Shown here: in pieces, positions 1 through 8,351 of the stretch
How the letters are laid out: each line of letters opens with the position of its first letter
Position numbering within the stretch: the stretch's first letter is position 1
NCBI GenBank assembly: GCA_016415585.1
Contig: CP066552.1
Coordinates: forward strand, 4,340,001-4,404,000
DNA from: Pectobacterium carotovorum
GTDB taxonomy: Bacteria > Pseudomonadota > Gammaproteobacteria > Enterobacterales > Enterobacteriaceae
Length of the DNA stretch: 64,000 bases
Direction: 5' to 3'
Translations under genes and position numbers: made by a program
The notes under the pieces: model-generated
What the model was told of the DNA's origin: nothing
What the model saw: only the letters and a program-made list of their open reading frames with translations
Database searches by the model: none

Positions 1-497
1 CAGAAGCCGCTTGATACGTCGCAGCAGAAACCCACTCCACCAGATTGTTAGCAAACAGGCCGCCCAATGACATCAGCATCAGGCTGACGGTACAGTTACC
101 GCCTGCAAAGGTTTTGATGCCTTTATCCAGACCCTGTTGAATCACCCCGTGGTTCACCGGATCCAGAATAATAATCGCGTCGTCTTTCATACGCAGTGAG
201 GATGCGGCGTCGATCCAGTAACCCTGCCAGCCACTTTCACGCAGCTTTGGGTAAACTTCATTGGTATAATCGCCGCCCTGACAGGTAATGATGATGTCCA
301 GCGCGCGCAGGGCTTCGATATTATAAGCATCCTGCAACACGCCTTTATGACCGCCCAGCGCTGGAGCAGCGTCGCCGTGCTGAGAAGTCGAAAAGAATAC
401 CGGGTGAATCACATCAAAGTCGCGTTCTTCCACCATGCGCTGCATGAGAACCGAGCCGACCATACCGCGCCAGCCAATAAAACCAACATTTTTCATG
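1..497 (-). CDS. asd: Aspartate-semialdehyde dehydrogenase, C-terminal part beyond the window
   Basis: This enzyme reduces aspartyl-4-phosphate to aspartate semialdehyde with NADPH, the branch point to lysine, diaminopimelate, threonine and methionine. The first 165 codons are present and the reading frame runs off the left edge. The start [17 protein letters not shown] gives the Rossmann-type NADP-binding loop (GWRGMVGS, residues 8-15), and the catalytic cysteine sits in GGNCT at residue 135, the same position as in E. coli Asd. The gene is read away from yhgN, with a 298-base upstream region in which I could not assign a convincing promoter. The asd-yhgN-gnt order is as in E. coli. Confidence 0.97.
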
Positions 498-795
498 GTA
501 ACTGTCCTGCTTTGGGGGTAACAAAAAGAATTCTGGCTAACGTCGATAGCGCTTAGTGATTGCTGGCTCGGTGATCTCCCGCAGAGGTCGCGCGCGCGTC
601 GTGTCGTAAACCTGTAAATAATCGTGTCATTCAACCTTACAAAATGTACATAAAGTCGCAAGTGAATTTATTCGATAGTACGGCAATTTTCAGCAGTCAT
701 TCTAATATCATCAACCTGGCACAGGATAACAATGTTGGTCAGCCCGTAAAGATGGCCCAGGTCAGGAAACAAGGTTTCGGGAGTAAAAAACCAAA

Positions 796-1389
796 ATGAC
801 AGAAATGATCTCCGCAACAGTGCTGCTGTTGCTCATTATGGATCCACTCGGCAACCTGCCGATTTTCATGTCCGTACTCAAACACCTCGACCCCAAACGC
901 CGACGTGTGGTGCTGATCCGTGAAATGCTGATCGCACTCGGGCTGATGCTGATTTTCCTGTTCGCTGGTGAACACATTCTGGCGTTCCTGAATCTGCGCA
1001 CCGAAACCGTGTCGATTTCCGGCGGTATCGTGCTGTTCCTCATCGCGATTCGTATGATTTTCCCTTCGCAGGAAGGCAATAGCAGCGGTCTGCCAGCCGG
1101 AGAGGAACCGTTTCTGGTGCCCATGGCGATTCCGCTGGTCGCAGGGCCGTCGATCCTCGCGGCGCTGATGCTGCTTTCCCACCAGTATCCCGATCAGCTC
1201 CCCCACCTGACGCTGGCGCTGTTTATCGCCTGGACGATCTCGTTCATCATCCTGCTGATGTCTGATTTGTTCTTGCGTTTGCTGGGTGAGAAAGGCGTGA
1301 GTGCGTTGGAGAAATTGATGGGGTTAATTCTGGTGATGCTATCGACGCAGATGTTCCTCGACGGCGTGCGTGCTTATATGAAGTTATAG
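796..1389 (+). CDS. yhgN: MarC/YhgN family inner membrane protein
   Basis: This is a 197-residue, very hydrophobic protein of the MarC (UPF0056) family with about six predicted membrane helices. The family opening MDPLGNLPIFMSVLK (from about residue 15) and the mid-protein run PLVAGPSILAALMLL (from about residue 114) are typical. The molecular function of the family is not established; earlier links of MarC to drug resistance were not upheld. The gene sits beside asd exactly as yhgN does in E. coli and faces the gluconate permease gene. Identification as the YhgN orthologue is firm; the function is unknown. Confidence 0.93.
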   Translation: MTEMISATVLLLLIMDPLGNLPIFMSVLKHLDPKRRRVVLIREMLIALGLMLIFLFAGEHILAFLNLRTETVSISGGIVLFLIAIRMIFPSQEGNSSGLPAGEEPFLVPMAIPLVAGPSILAALMLLSHQYPDQLPHLTLALFIAWTISFIILLMSDLFLRLLGEKGVSALEKLMGLILVMLSTQMFLDGVRAYMKL

Positions 1390-1604
1390 AAATAGCGCTT
1401 CGCCATCATGCAGATAACGAAGCTCTACTCTAATCATTACAAAACGATTCTCAGAATGAAAACGGTGATAATGGAATAGAAGAGTAAAGCGTTTGCGCCA
1501 GGGATGGCGCAATCCGAGCGTACAGGGATGTATTTACAGCGTCTTTACGATCTATCCATTATCACCGCGCGTCAGGCTTGCTTAACGCCCTCCGCGCAGG
1601 AGCG

Positions 1605-2981
1605 TTAGAGGAGAATACTCCCCACCAGCGCTATCAGGAACGCGATGGTGCCGAGCAGCGTTTCCATCACCGTCCAGGTTTTCAGGGTCGTTTTCTCATC
1701 CATTTCGAGGAAACGACTGACCAACCAGAAACCCGAGTCATTCACATGCGACAGCACGGTTGCACCACCCGCAATCGCCACCACGATAAAGCACAGATCG
1801 AACTGGCTGAGGCCAGGCGTCGCCGCCACCATTGGTGCCATCAAGGCAGCCGTGGTTGTCAGCGCTACAGTGGCAGACCCCTGCGCTACGCGAAGTGCCA
1901 TCGATACCACAAATGCGGCAACAATGACGGGCATTCCCGTATCCGCCAGTGCGCCTGACAGCGCATTACCAATGCCGCTGGAACGCAGAACGCCACCGAA
2001 CATCCCACCTGCACCCGTTACCAAAATAATGGCACAAATCGGACCTAACGCTCCGTCACAAATCTTTTCAAGATGCGCTCCACTCTTGCGACCGCTAAAG
2101 ACCATCAGCGCGAAAAACACCGTAATCAATAGCGCAATCGGGGTTTTCCCCAGCATCCGCAAGAACTGAACAACACCATTATCGCCACTCACCATCCCCA
2201 TAACCGTCAGCGTATTCAGGCCGGTATCGAGGAAAATCAACACCAGTGGCAGCAGCAAAATGCTCAGTACCACGGCAAAACGCGGTGGTTCAACCGTAGA
2301 ATCGGTTTCAACCGCAGACAGGAAGCTCGATGGCAGCTTGATATCGAATTTTTTCCCCGCGTACAGGCCATAGAGATAACCGCCGAAATACCAGGTTGGC
2401 AGCGCAATGATGGTACCGACAATCACCAGTAATCCAATGTTAGCGCCCAATAATTCGCTCGCCGCGACCGGACCGGGATGCGGTGGAACTAAGGCGTGCA
2501 TTGCCGCAAACGCACCCGCAGCAGGGAAAGCATATTTTAATGTCGAACCACCGAAGCGTTTCGCGACACTAAAAATAATCGGCAGCATCACAACCAGACC
2601 CGCGTCAAAGAAGATCGGAAAACCAAACAAGAGCGAAGCAACACCCAGCGCGAAAGGCGCACGGTGTTCACCAAATTTATTAATCAGGGTATCGGCTAAG
2701 ACATTCGCCCCCCCAGTCACCTCCAACAGGCGACCAATCATGGCTCCCAGCCCCACCAGCAGCGCGACAGATGCCAACGTACTGCCGAAACCACTGAGCA
2801 GCATGGGAACCACTTTTTCATAAGGCGTTTTCGTTACCAGTGCGGTGACCACACTGACCAACGTCAGCGCCAGGAACGCATGGATTTTAAAGCGCATAAT
2901 CAGTACCAGTAACAGTGCGACTGCACCAGCGGCAATGGTCAACAACACACTGGCGCTATAGGCGGAGGTGATTTCTGTCAT
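1605..2981 (-). CDS. GntP-family gluconate:H+ symporter
   Basis: This is a 458-residue polytopic inner-membrane permease of the gluconate transporter (GntP) family. It is recognised by the run FDAGLVVMLPIIFS (from about residue 124), the PPHPGPVAASELLGA motif (from about residue 166), and the late SHVNDSGFWLVSRF motif (from about residue 406). It occupies the place of E. coli gntU but does not look like a close GntU copy, so I give no symbol. It reads away from gntK, sharing a 158-base control region that holds a CRP site and two overlapping GntR operators. Gluconate is the likely substrate because of gntK and gntR next door; a related sugar acid is possible. The stop codon lies in an imperfect inverted repeat (about 1583-1607). 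Confidence 0.9.
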   Translation of the reverse strand: MTEITSAYSASVLLTIAAGAVALLLVLIMRFKIHAFLALTLVSVVTALVTKTPYEKVVPMLLSGFGSTLASVALLVGLGAMIGRLLEVTGGANVLADTLINKFGEHRAPFALGVASLLFGFPIFFDAGLVVMLPIIFSVAKRFGGSTLKYAFPAAGAFAAMHALVPPHPGPVAASELLGANIGLLVIVGTIIALPTWYFGGYLYGLYAGKKFDIKLPSSFLSAVETDSTVEPPRFAVVLSILLLPLVLIFLDTGLNTLTVMGMVSGDNGVVQFLRMLGKTPIALLITVFFALMVFSGRKSGAHLEKICDGALGPICAIILVTGAGGMFGGVLRSSGIGNALSGALADTGMPVIVAAFVVSMALRVAQGSATVALTTTAALMAPMVAATPGLSQFDLCFIVVAIAGGATVLSHVNDSGFWLVSRFLEMDEKTTLKTWTVMETLLGTIAFLIALVGSILL

Positions 2982-3027
2982 CGTTAATAATCTCTTTAGG
3001 GCACTCGGTCTGGGTTGGCTAATTGTT

Positions 3028-3043
3028 TGTGAGGTGTATCACA
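3028..3043. promoter_or_regulatory. CRP-cAMP binding site between permease gene and gntK
   Basis: The sequence TGTGAGGTGTATCACA matches the CRP consensus TGTGA-N6-TCACA at all ten specific positions. It lies upstream of both divergent gluconate genes, so both probably need cAMP-CRP, as the gluconate genes of E. coli do. Confidence 0.85.
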
Positions 3044-3050
3044 TCATCAT

Positions 3051-3080
3051 TTGATACCGGTAACATGATACGGGTAACAT
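3051..3080. promoter_or_regulatory. Two overlapping GntR operators
   Basis: Two 16-base inverted repeats lie end to end: TTGATACCGGTAACAT (3051-3066) and ATGATACGGGTAACAT (3065-3080), sharing two bases. Both fit the E. coli GntR operator pattern ATGTTACC-GGTAACAT. They lie between the CRP site and gntK, where bound GntR could block both divergent promoters until gluconate is present. Confidence 0.8.
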
Positions 3081-3139
3081 GTTAAAGTATGGAACCATTA
3101 AGTATCATTTAATTTACAGTTTGGGATAGAGATCAAATT

Positions 3140-3652
3140 ATGTCGGGTCGAAGCATTATTCTGATGGGCGTATCAGGCAGTGGAAAATCCTCAGTTGGCG
3201 CTGAACTTGGCCGCGCCATTCAGGCAAAATTTATTGACGGCGACGATCTGCATCCGCGCGCAAATATCCAGAAGATGGCCAGCGGTACGCCGTTGAATGA
3301 CGACGACCGCGCACCGTGGCTGGAGCGACTGAGCGATGTTGCCTACAGCCTGGCGCACAAAAATGAGACGGGCATCATCGTCTGTTCCGCGCTGAAAAAG
3401 CGTTACCGCGACCGCCTGCGCGAAGGGAACGAAAAGATGGTGTTTCTCTATTTGAAAGGCAGCTTTGAGCTGGTTCTTGAGCGTCACAAAGCTAGAGCAG
3501 GCCACTTCATGCCGACAGATCTACTGAAAAGCCAGTTCGATGCGCTGGAAGAACCGGGCAGCGATGAACCGGATGTCCTGAAGGTCGATATTGACGGCAC
3601 CCGAGAGGACGTCGTACAGCGCTGCGTTGAAGCACTGCGTGCGGCAGGCTAA
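3140..3652 (+). CDS. gntK: Gluconokinase
   Basis: Gluconokinase phosphorylates gluconate to 6-phosphogluconate, feeding the Entner-Doudoroff and pentose phosphate pathways. The 170-residue protein is of normal length. It has the P-loop GVSGSGKS at residues 10-17 and the family motif FIDGDDLHPRANIQKMASG shortly after. In E. coli gntK is co-directional with gntR and gntU. Here it is reversed: it diverges from the permease gene and converges on gntR, with only nine bases between the two stop codons. Control is presumably through the GntR and CRP sites just upstream. Confidence 0.96.
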   Translation: MSGRSIILMGVSGSGKSSVGAELGRAIQAKFIDGDDLHPRANIQKMASGTPLNDDDRAPWLERLSDVAYSLAHKNETGIIVCSALKKRYRDRLREGNEKMVFLYLKGSFELVLERHKARAGHFMPTDLLKSQFDALEEPGSDEPDVLKVDIDGTREDVVQRCVEALRAAG

Positions 3653-3661
3653 CGCCTCTGC

Positions 3662-4657
3662 TTAGAGGCTTTCACCGTCCAGCACGGTGAAACCGACATC
3701 GATTCTATCCTGTGCGACTGGCTTGCCCCGCAGACGAGCCAGCAGTTGTTCGGTGCCGACGCGCCCCATGTGTTCACGCGGCGTCAGTACGCTAGCCAGC
3801 TTCGGCACCATCGCCTGACCAATGTCGTGCCCGTGGAAACCCGCTACGCCAATGTCATCCGGCACACGCAGCTCCTGCCGCTGGCATTCGAACATCGCAC
3901 CGACGGCTAAGTCGTCATTAGTGCAAAATACGCTATCGACCTGCGGGTATTCCGCCTGCGTCTGCCGCAGCAGTTCGCCACCAAGCGAATAGGAAGACGC
4001 CCGCTCGCTCATCACGCAATAGCTCTTGAGTCCGCTTTCCCACATCGCTTGCTCATAGCCTCGGCAACGCATAATCGTACGCTCATCCTGCCGTGCGCCT
4101 AGATAAACGATATGACGATGCCCCAGCACGACCATACGCAATGTCATCTGCCGCGCGGCTTCGACGTTATCAAAACCGACAGCCATATCCAGACAGGGTG
4201 AGACAGAATCCATCAACTCGACTACCGGAATGCCGGCAACGTCCAGCATCTGGCGCGTGCGCGGCGTGTGGGTACGTTCAGCCAAAATCAGCCCATCGAT
4301 GTGATACGACAGCAGTGAGGTCAGACGCTGTTCTTCTCTGTCAGGATGATAGCCATAGTGCGCCAGCATAGTCTGGTAGCCGTGCGCTTCCGCCGTGCGT
4401 TCAATCCCGCGCAAGACTTCGGCGAAAACCTGATTGGTTAATGACGGCAGCAGCACGCCAATCGCCCGACTGGTGGAGCTGGCGAGCATATTCGGCGCGA
4501 GATTGGGGATATAGCCCAGCTCATCCAATGCAATAGCGATCTTTTCCTGCAACGCGGCGGACACCTGAGCGGGATTACGCAAATAACGGCTTACCGTCAT
4601 TTTGGTAATCCCAACGCGGTCAGCAACGTCCTGGAGAACGGGTCTTTTTTTCTTCAT
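3662..4657 (-). CDS. gntR: LacI-family gluconate repressor GntR
   Basis: This is a 331-residue LacI/GalR-type repressor, the same length as E. coli GntR and starting with the same residues (MKKKRPVLQDVADRV). The helix-turn-helix spans about residues 6-25 (LQDVADRVGITKMTVSRYL). A periplasmic-binding-like effector domain follows, including TNQVFAEVLRGIE and CTNDDLAVGAMFECQR. It should repress gluconate genes in the absence of gluconate through the operators at 3051-3080. It is transcribed from its own promoter towards gntK. Confidence 0.95.
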   Translation of the reverse strand: MKKKRPVLQDVADRVGITKMTVSRYLRNPAQVSAALQEKIAIALDELGYIPNLAPNMLASSTSRAIGVLLPSLTNQVFAEVLRGIERTAEAHGYQTMLAHYGYHPDREEQRLTSLLSYHIDGLILAERTHTPRTRQMLDVAGIPVVELMDSVSPCLDMAVGFDNVEAARQMTLRMVVLGHRHIVYLGARQDERTIMRCRGYEQAMWESGLKSYCVMSERASSYSLGGELLRQTQAEYPQVDSVFCTNDDLAVGAMFECQRQELRVPDDIGVAGFHGHDIGQAMVPKLASVLTPREHMGRVGTEQLLARLRGKPVAQDRIDVGFTVLDGESL

Positions 4658-4765
4658 CGTCGACTAAAATGCCTGAAAAACAGTAAGCTAAGTCTAACAA
4701 AAAAAGCATAAAGAAAGTAAAGGCAAAGGGGCAGAATCTGAATGATGACGTCAGGCAGTGACAAA

Positions 4766-4794
4766 TAAAAAACCCGCGTCTTTTCCTACGCGGG
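4766..4794 (-). terminator. Rho-independent terminator after yhhW
   Basis: Read on the reverse strand, CCCGCGT and ACGCGGG form a 7-bp stem with an 8-base loop followed by six T residues. It begins 25 bases after the yhhW stop codon. Confidence 0.85.
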
Positions 4795-4818
4795 CTTCTT
4801 CATTTTTCTCACTCGTCA

Positions 4819-5514
4819 TTATACCGGCGGCAGATCAAACAGCAGGATTTCGCTGTCCTCGCTGGCGTGTACGGAGATCGCCGTTTCATCCCACACGGCA
4901 AACGCATCGCTGGTTTCCGCTTTCTGGCCGTTAATCTCTACCGTACCGCGCACCACCTGAACCCAGACGCGGCGGTCAGCCTGAATCTGATACACCGATT
5001 GCTCCTGCGCTTTCAGCGCCCAGCGCCACAGCGTCATGTCCTGAAAGACCTTCAGCGAGCCTTCACGCGCATCCGGAGACAGCACCAGTTGACGCCCTTG
5101 CAGCACATCAAAGCGTTTCTGCTCGTAGCGCGGCGTCAGACCGGTTTTTTCCGGGATAATCCAGATTTGATACAGGTGCAGTTGCTCGTCCTTGCTGGCA
5201 TTGTATTCAGAATGACGAATACCCGTTCCCGCACTCATAATCTGGAATTCGCCCGCTGGCACCTGCTCTTTATTTCCCATGCTGTCCTGATGTTCAACCG
5301 CACCGGACAAAACATAGGTCAGAATTTCCATATCTTTATGTGGATGCGTACCAAAGCCCTGACCGCCTTCGATATAGTCTTCATTAATGACGCGCAGTGC
5401 CGAAAATCCCATGAAATCAGGATCGTAATAATCGGCGAATGAGAATGTGTGCCAGCTGTCGAGCCAGCCGTGATTCGCATGTCCGCGATCTTGCGCTTGA
5501 CGTAAATAGATCAT
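4819..5514 (-). CDS. yhhW: Pirin-family protein YhhW (quercetin 2,3-dioxygenase type)
   Basis: This is a 231-residue bicupin protein of the pirin family. E. coli YhhW binds a metal and shows quercetin dioxygenase activity in vitro; its physiological substrate is unknown. The four metal ligands of the N-terminal cupin are all present: His57 and His59 (GTHPHKDME), His101 and Glu103 (IRHSEYN). It lies downstream of gntR on the same strand, as in E. coli, but is separated by 161 bases and has its own terminator. Confidence 0.93.
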   Translation of the reverse strand: MIYLRQAQDRGHANHGWLDSWHTFSFADYYDPDFMGFSALRVINEDYIEGGQGFGTHPHKDMEILTYVLSGAVEHQDSMGNKEQVPAGEFQIMSAGTGIRHSEYNASKDEQLHLYQIWIIPEKTGLTPRYEQKRFDVLQGRQLVLSPDAREGSLKVFQDMTLWRWALKAQEQSVYQIQADRRVWVQVVRGTVEINGQKAETSDAFAVWDETAISVHASEDSEILLFDLPPV

Positions 5515-5636
5515 GTTATTTCCTCCCGCGTTTTTGATAAGGAAAGTGTAACGGGCGGTGGTAAATAAGATAGCGCAAAAAACTCATCGCTCTGTTCGAA
5601 AAATCAGAACGGGATAATGGCTGGAAAGGAATTGCA

Positions 5637-5773
5637 AAAAAAAAGCCAGCACCCGAGCTGGCTAAATAATACTGGAAGCAATGTGAGCAATGTCGTGCCT
5701 TCACAGGGAAGCCGGATCGTCGTGAACACCATCAATAACTAACACAGGCGCATGACATCGTTCCCCAGAATGC
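5637..5773 (-). ncRNA. ryhB: Iron-stress small RNA RyhB
   Basis: The reverse strand carries a block nearly identical to E. coli RyhB. It includes the pairing core GCACGACATTGCTCACATTG (5698-5679), the Hfq-type linker CTTCCAGTATTATTTA, and a terminator hairpin AGCCAGC/GCTGGCT followed by nine T residues (5644-5636). RyhB represses mRNAs of non-essential iron proteins when iron is scarce. The yhhW-ryhB order follows E. coli, with yhhX missing. The 5' end at about 5773 is inferred from the promoter. It would make the RNA about 135 nt, against 90 in E. coli, with about 75 nt before the conserved core. Confidence 0.93.
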
Positions 5774-5778
5774 ACAGC

Positions 5779-5809
5779 AATAATAATCATTATCATTCGC
5801 ACTTGTAAA
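5779..5809 (-). promoter_or_regulatory. ryhB promoter with Fur box
   Basis: On the reverse strand TTTACA (5809-5804) and TATTAT (5785-5780) make a -35/-10 pair with an 18-base spacer. The A/T run GAATGATAATGATTATTATT (5798-5779) over the spacer and -10 matches the Fur box. Iron-loaded Fur would repress the promoter, as in E. coli. An inverted repeat GCACTT-GTA-AAGTGC overlaps the -35 region (5799-5813) and is followed by T residues on the forward strand; its role is unclear. Confidence 0.88.
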
Positions 5810-5880
5810 GTGCTTTTTGCGATAAATTCTTATTCTCAATACGGACTGCGGAACAGCCCGTTTTGCTCCCCTTTTGTTTG

Positions 5881-7092
5881 CTACTCTGGCTGCGCTAATG
5901 CCCTTGCCAGCAGGGTGATCGGGTGTTCACACTTTTTGCTGGTCGACATCTCAATCTGCCATTTACAGGTTTCGCAGTCCGTCACCACGATATCAACTCC
6001 GCTCTCTTCAATCTGCTGAAACAGCGGTGCACCAATACCTTGCGACGTGGCGTAATTCTCTTTCTTGAAGCCGTAGGTACCCGCAATGCCACAGCACTGG
6101 GAATCCAACATCACCAGCTCAAGACCGGGAATGCGTTGCAGCAGCGCCAGGGTATACGCCGTCCAGCCCATTCGTTCCAGATGGCAAGGCGTGTGATACG
6201 CCACCCGCAGCGGCAATTTACCCAGCGGCAGCGTTCGCCCTTCTTCTTCCAGCAGACGGTAGAGCTGACGCGTCACCAGTTCGACGCCATCGCGTACGTG
6301 ACCGTTATCCACGCCCAGCAGATGTGGATACTCGTCCCGCAGCGTGAACGTACAGCTGGATGACGTCGCAACCACCGACAGGGATTTCTGATTAATCGCC
6401 TCATCCAGCGATTTGATATTCGCGTGCGCCTGCTTTCTGGCCTTGTCGTGAAAACCATTGGCGATCAGCGGCACGCCGCAGCACTTCTCTTTATTCAGCA
6501 ACTGGACGCCAATACCCATCGCGTTAAAGACCTGAACCAGATCTTTACCTAGCTGTGGATGGTTGTAGTTCACATAGCAGCCGTGGAAGTAAGCGATCTG
6601 CTCATCATAGGCCTGCTGTTTTGCCGCCTGTTGGCGATACCAGCGCCGGAAGGTGCCGAACGAGTATTTCGGCAACTGGCGACGGTGGTCGATTTTCAAC
6701 GCCTTATCCAGCAGTTGGCGTACCGGTTTCAGGCTAGTCGCCGTATTCACCAGAGGCGCAAACGGTGTAGCAATTGACCCCATGAAGTCGGTATGACTCA
6801 GAATCGCATCACGCAATGTCGGCTTGTGACTGCTGTGCGTGGCTTTCGCACGCTGAATAATGTCGCCAATTTTGACATCCGACGGACATGCGACTTCACA
6901 GCGTTTGCAGTTGGTGCAGTATTTCAGCGCATCATCATACAGCGCCGGATCTTTACGCCGCAGGCGTTCGCCGTCCGGGCCAGCCTGTTTCGGACCGGGA
7001 TAAAGCGGATTCACGCGCGACACCGGACAGTACGTGGTACAGACCGTACACTTGATGCAATCTTCAAAACTGTTATCGCTAAGCAGGCTCAT
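5881..7092 (-). CDS. glpC: Anaerobic glycerol-3-phosphate dehydrogenase, iron-sulfur subunit C
   Basis: GlpC anchors the GlpAB dimer to the membrane and passes electrons to quinone. The start giving MSLLSDNSFEDCIKC was chosen because it matches E. coli GlpC and overlaps the glpB stop as ATGA; an upstream in-frame start lies inside glpB. Two 4Fe-4S motifs, CIKCTVCTTYCP and CTNCKRCEVACP, are in the first 75 residues. Two cysteine-rich CCG modules follow (EKCCGVPL and SQCCGIAGTYG), giving 403 residues. It is the last gene of glpABC. A hairpin (about 5840-5861) lies downstream without a clear T tract. Confidence 0.96.
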   Translation of the reverse strand: MSLLSDNSFEDCIKCTVCTTYCPVSRVNPLYPGPKQAGPDGERLRRKDPALYDDALKYCTNCKRCEVACPSDVKIGDIIQRAKATHSSHKPTLRDAILSHTDFMGSIATPFAPLVNTATSLKPVRQLLDKALKIDHRRQLPKYSFGTFRRWYRQQAAKQQAYDEQIAYFHGCYVNYNHPQLGKDLVQVFNAMGIGVQLLNKEKCCGVPLIANGFHDKARKQAHANIKSLDEAINQKSLSVVATSSSCTFTLRDEYPHLLGVDNGHVRDGVELVTRQLYRLLEEEGRTLPLGKLPLRVAYHTPCHLERMGWTAYTLALLQRIPGLELVMLDSQCCGIAGTYGFKKENYATSQGIGAPLFQQIEESGVDIVVTDCETCKWQIEMSTSKKCEHPITLLARALAQPE

Positions 7093-8351
7093 GGATTGCC
7101 CTCCTTCAAAATCTGTTCGGCAACATGAAGTGCGCTGAGCAAGGAAACCCCCGCTCCACACCCCTGCACAATGGGGTCAAAGCCTTCCAGCACCGCACCA
7201 ATCGCGTACAGATTATTGACCGTTTCACCCTCAATGCGCGGATGCAGGTGTTCATTGACAATCGCACCAAATTGTAGATAAGGCTGCGGCGCAAACACAT
7301 CCTGCTGGCTCCAGCCCTCGCGCTGGTCAGCAAACCGAACGTCCAGCCCAAAGACCGGTTCGGTCACGCGATCGAACTGCGTCACCAGTCCGTTACTAAA
7401 GAAGCTACCGCTCGCCAGCACCGCATGCTTCGCCCGCAGCGGAATATCACGGTGGTGGAGGCTATGGATCGCAATCTCCTGCGGCGACAGCGAGGCGCGC
7501 ACCGCGCGATCGCCCGGCATCACCATGCCACCCAGTTGGCGAAAGCGCTGCGACAGTGCCTGATGCAGCCGTAATCCGAGTACTGACGGCGGTAATGTCG
7601 GTAACAGCAGTACCGGTTTCCCTAACGCATCAGCGAGTTCATTGATGATTTCAGGGCTGTCTAATCCCAGACATGCAGGCATGATGATGGCATCGTTACC
7701 GTTAGCCAGAAGCGACAGCTCTTCTACCAGCGCCGAGCGGCTTTCCGGCCGATCCAGCACGCGGGCGATATTTACCGCGCGGAATTCGCTGGGGTTCTGG
7801 CGTAGCCGATCCAGCACGGGCAGCTTGAGTTCATCGCTGCGTGCCGCAATACCCTGCGCCTGAAGCGTGCCGGACACAATACGGGACTGAAAATCCAGAA
7901 AGCCTTCGATACCGGCAATCAGCGGATTGTCGCCAAAGCGGGCATCCGGCAGACCACGCGTGACGCCATCGACCGGGCTCAGCCAGCATGAACGAAACTT
8001 ACCTAACGGCGTCATGCGCCAGTGGTTCTGGTGATGACTGCCTTGCAGGGTGATATTGCTGCGTTCCAGCAGCGCCTCAACTTGTGGCAACAGGGCCGCC
8101 ACTGCCGTCGCGCCCATACGGGAATAAGGATGATGAGGAGCCTGACGCGCCAACTCATCCAGCGCATCGAGCGGCTGGCTCACGGGCTGTCTGTCAGGGA
8201 GATGGGAAAGTAAATCCAGCGCACCGGAAGAAAAATGCAGCGCATTCTGCCCCGCGCTGACAATCGCACAGCGTTTTCCCTGCTCCGCTAAGCGAATGCC
8301 GCAGGTCAATCCCGCCAGCCCGCCACCGATAATCACAACGTCATAGCGCAT
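7089..8351 (-). CDS. glpB: Anaerobic glycerol-3-phosphate dehydrogenase subunit B
   Basis: This 420-residue flavoprotein is the second subunit of the anaerobic dehydrogenase that oxidises glycerol-3-phosphate to dihydroxyacetone phosphate. The N-terminal dinucleotide-binding fold reads VVIIGGGLAGLTCGIRLAE (residues 5-23). A second FAD-fold segment near the C-terminus ends GAVLEGFDPIVQGCGAGVSLLSALH. It overlaps glpA by 11 bases and glpC by 4, so the three genes are translationally coupled. Confidence 0.96.
   Translation of the reverse strand: MRYDVVIIGGGLAGLTCGIRLAEQGKRCAIVSAGQNALHFSSGALDLLSHLPDRQPVSQPLDALDELARQAPHHPYSRMGATAVAALLPQVEALLERSNITLQGSHHQNHWRMTPLGKFRSCWLSPVDGVTRGLPDARFGDNPLIAGIEGFLDFQSRIVSGTLQAQGIAARSDELKLPVLDRLRQNPSEFRAVNIARVLDRPESRSALVEELSLLANGNDAIIMPACLGLDSPEIINELADALGKPVLLLPTLPPSVLGLRLHQALSQRFRQLGGMVMPGDRAVRASLSPQEIAIHSLHHRDIPLRAKHAVLASGSFFSNGLVTQFDRVTEPVFGLDVRFADQREGWSQQDVFAPQPYLQFGAIVNEHLHPRIEGETVNNLYAIGAVLEGFDPIVQGCGAGVSLLSALHVAEQILKEGNP

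Noticed and set aside
1605..2981. Naming the permease GntU
   Set aside because: Position fits, but its central motifs differ from the E. coli GntU sequence as I remember it; a GntP-family call is safer.
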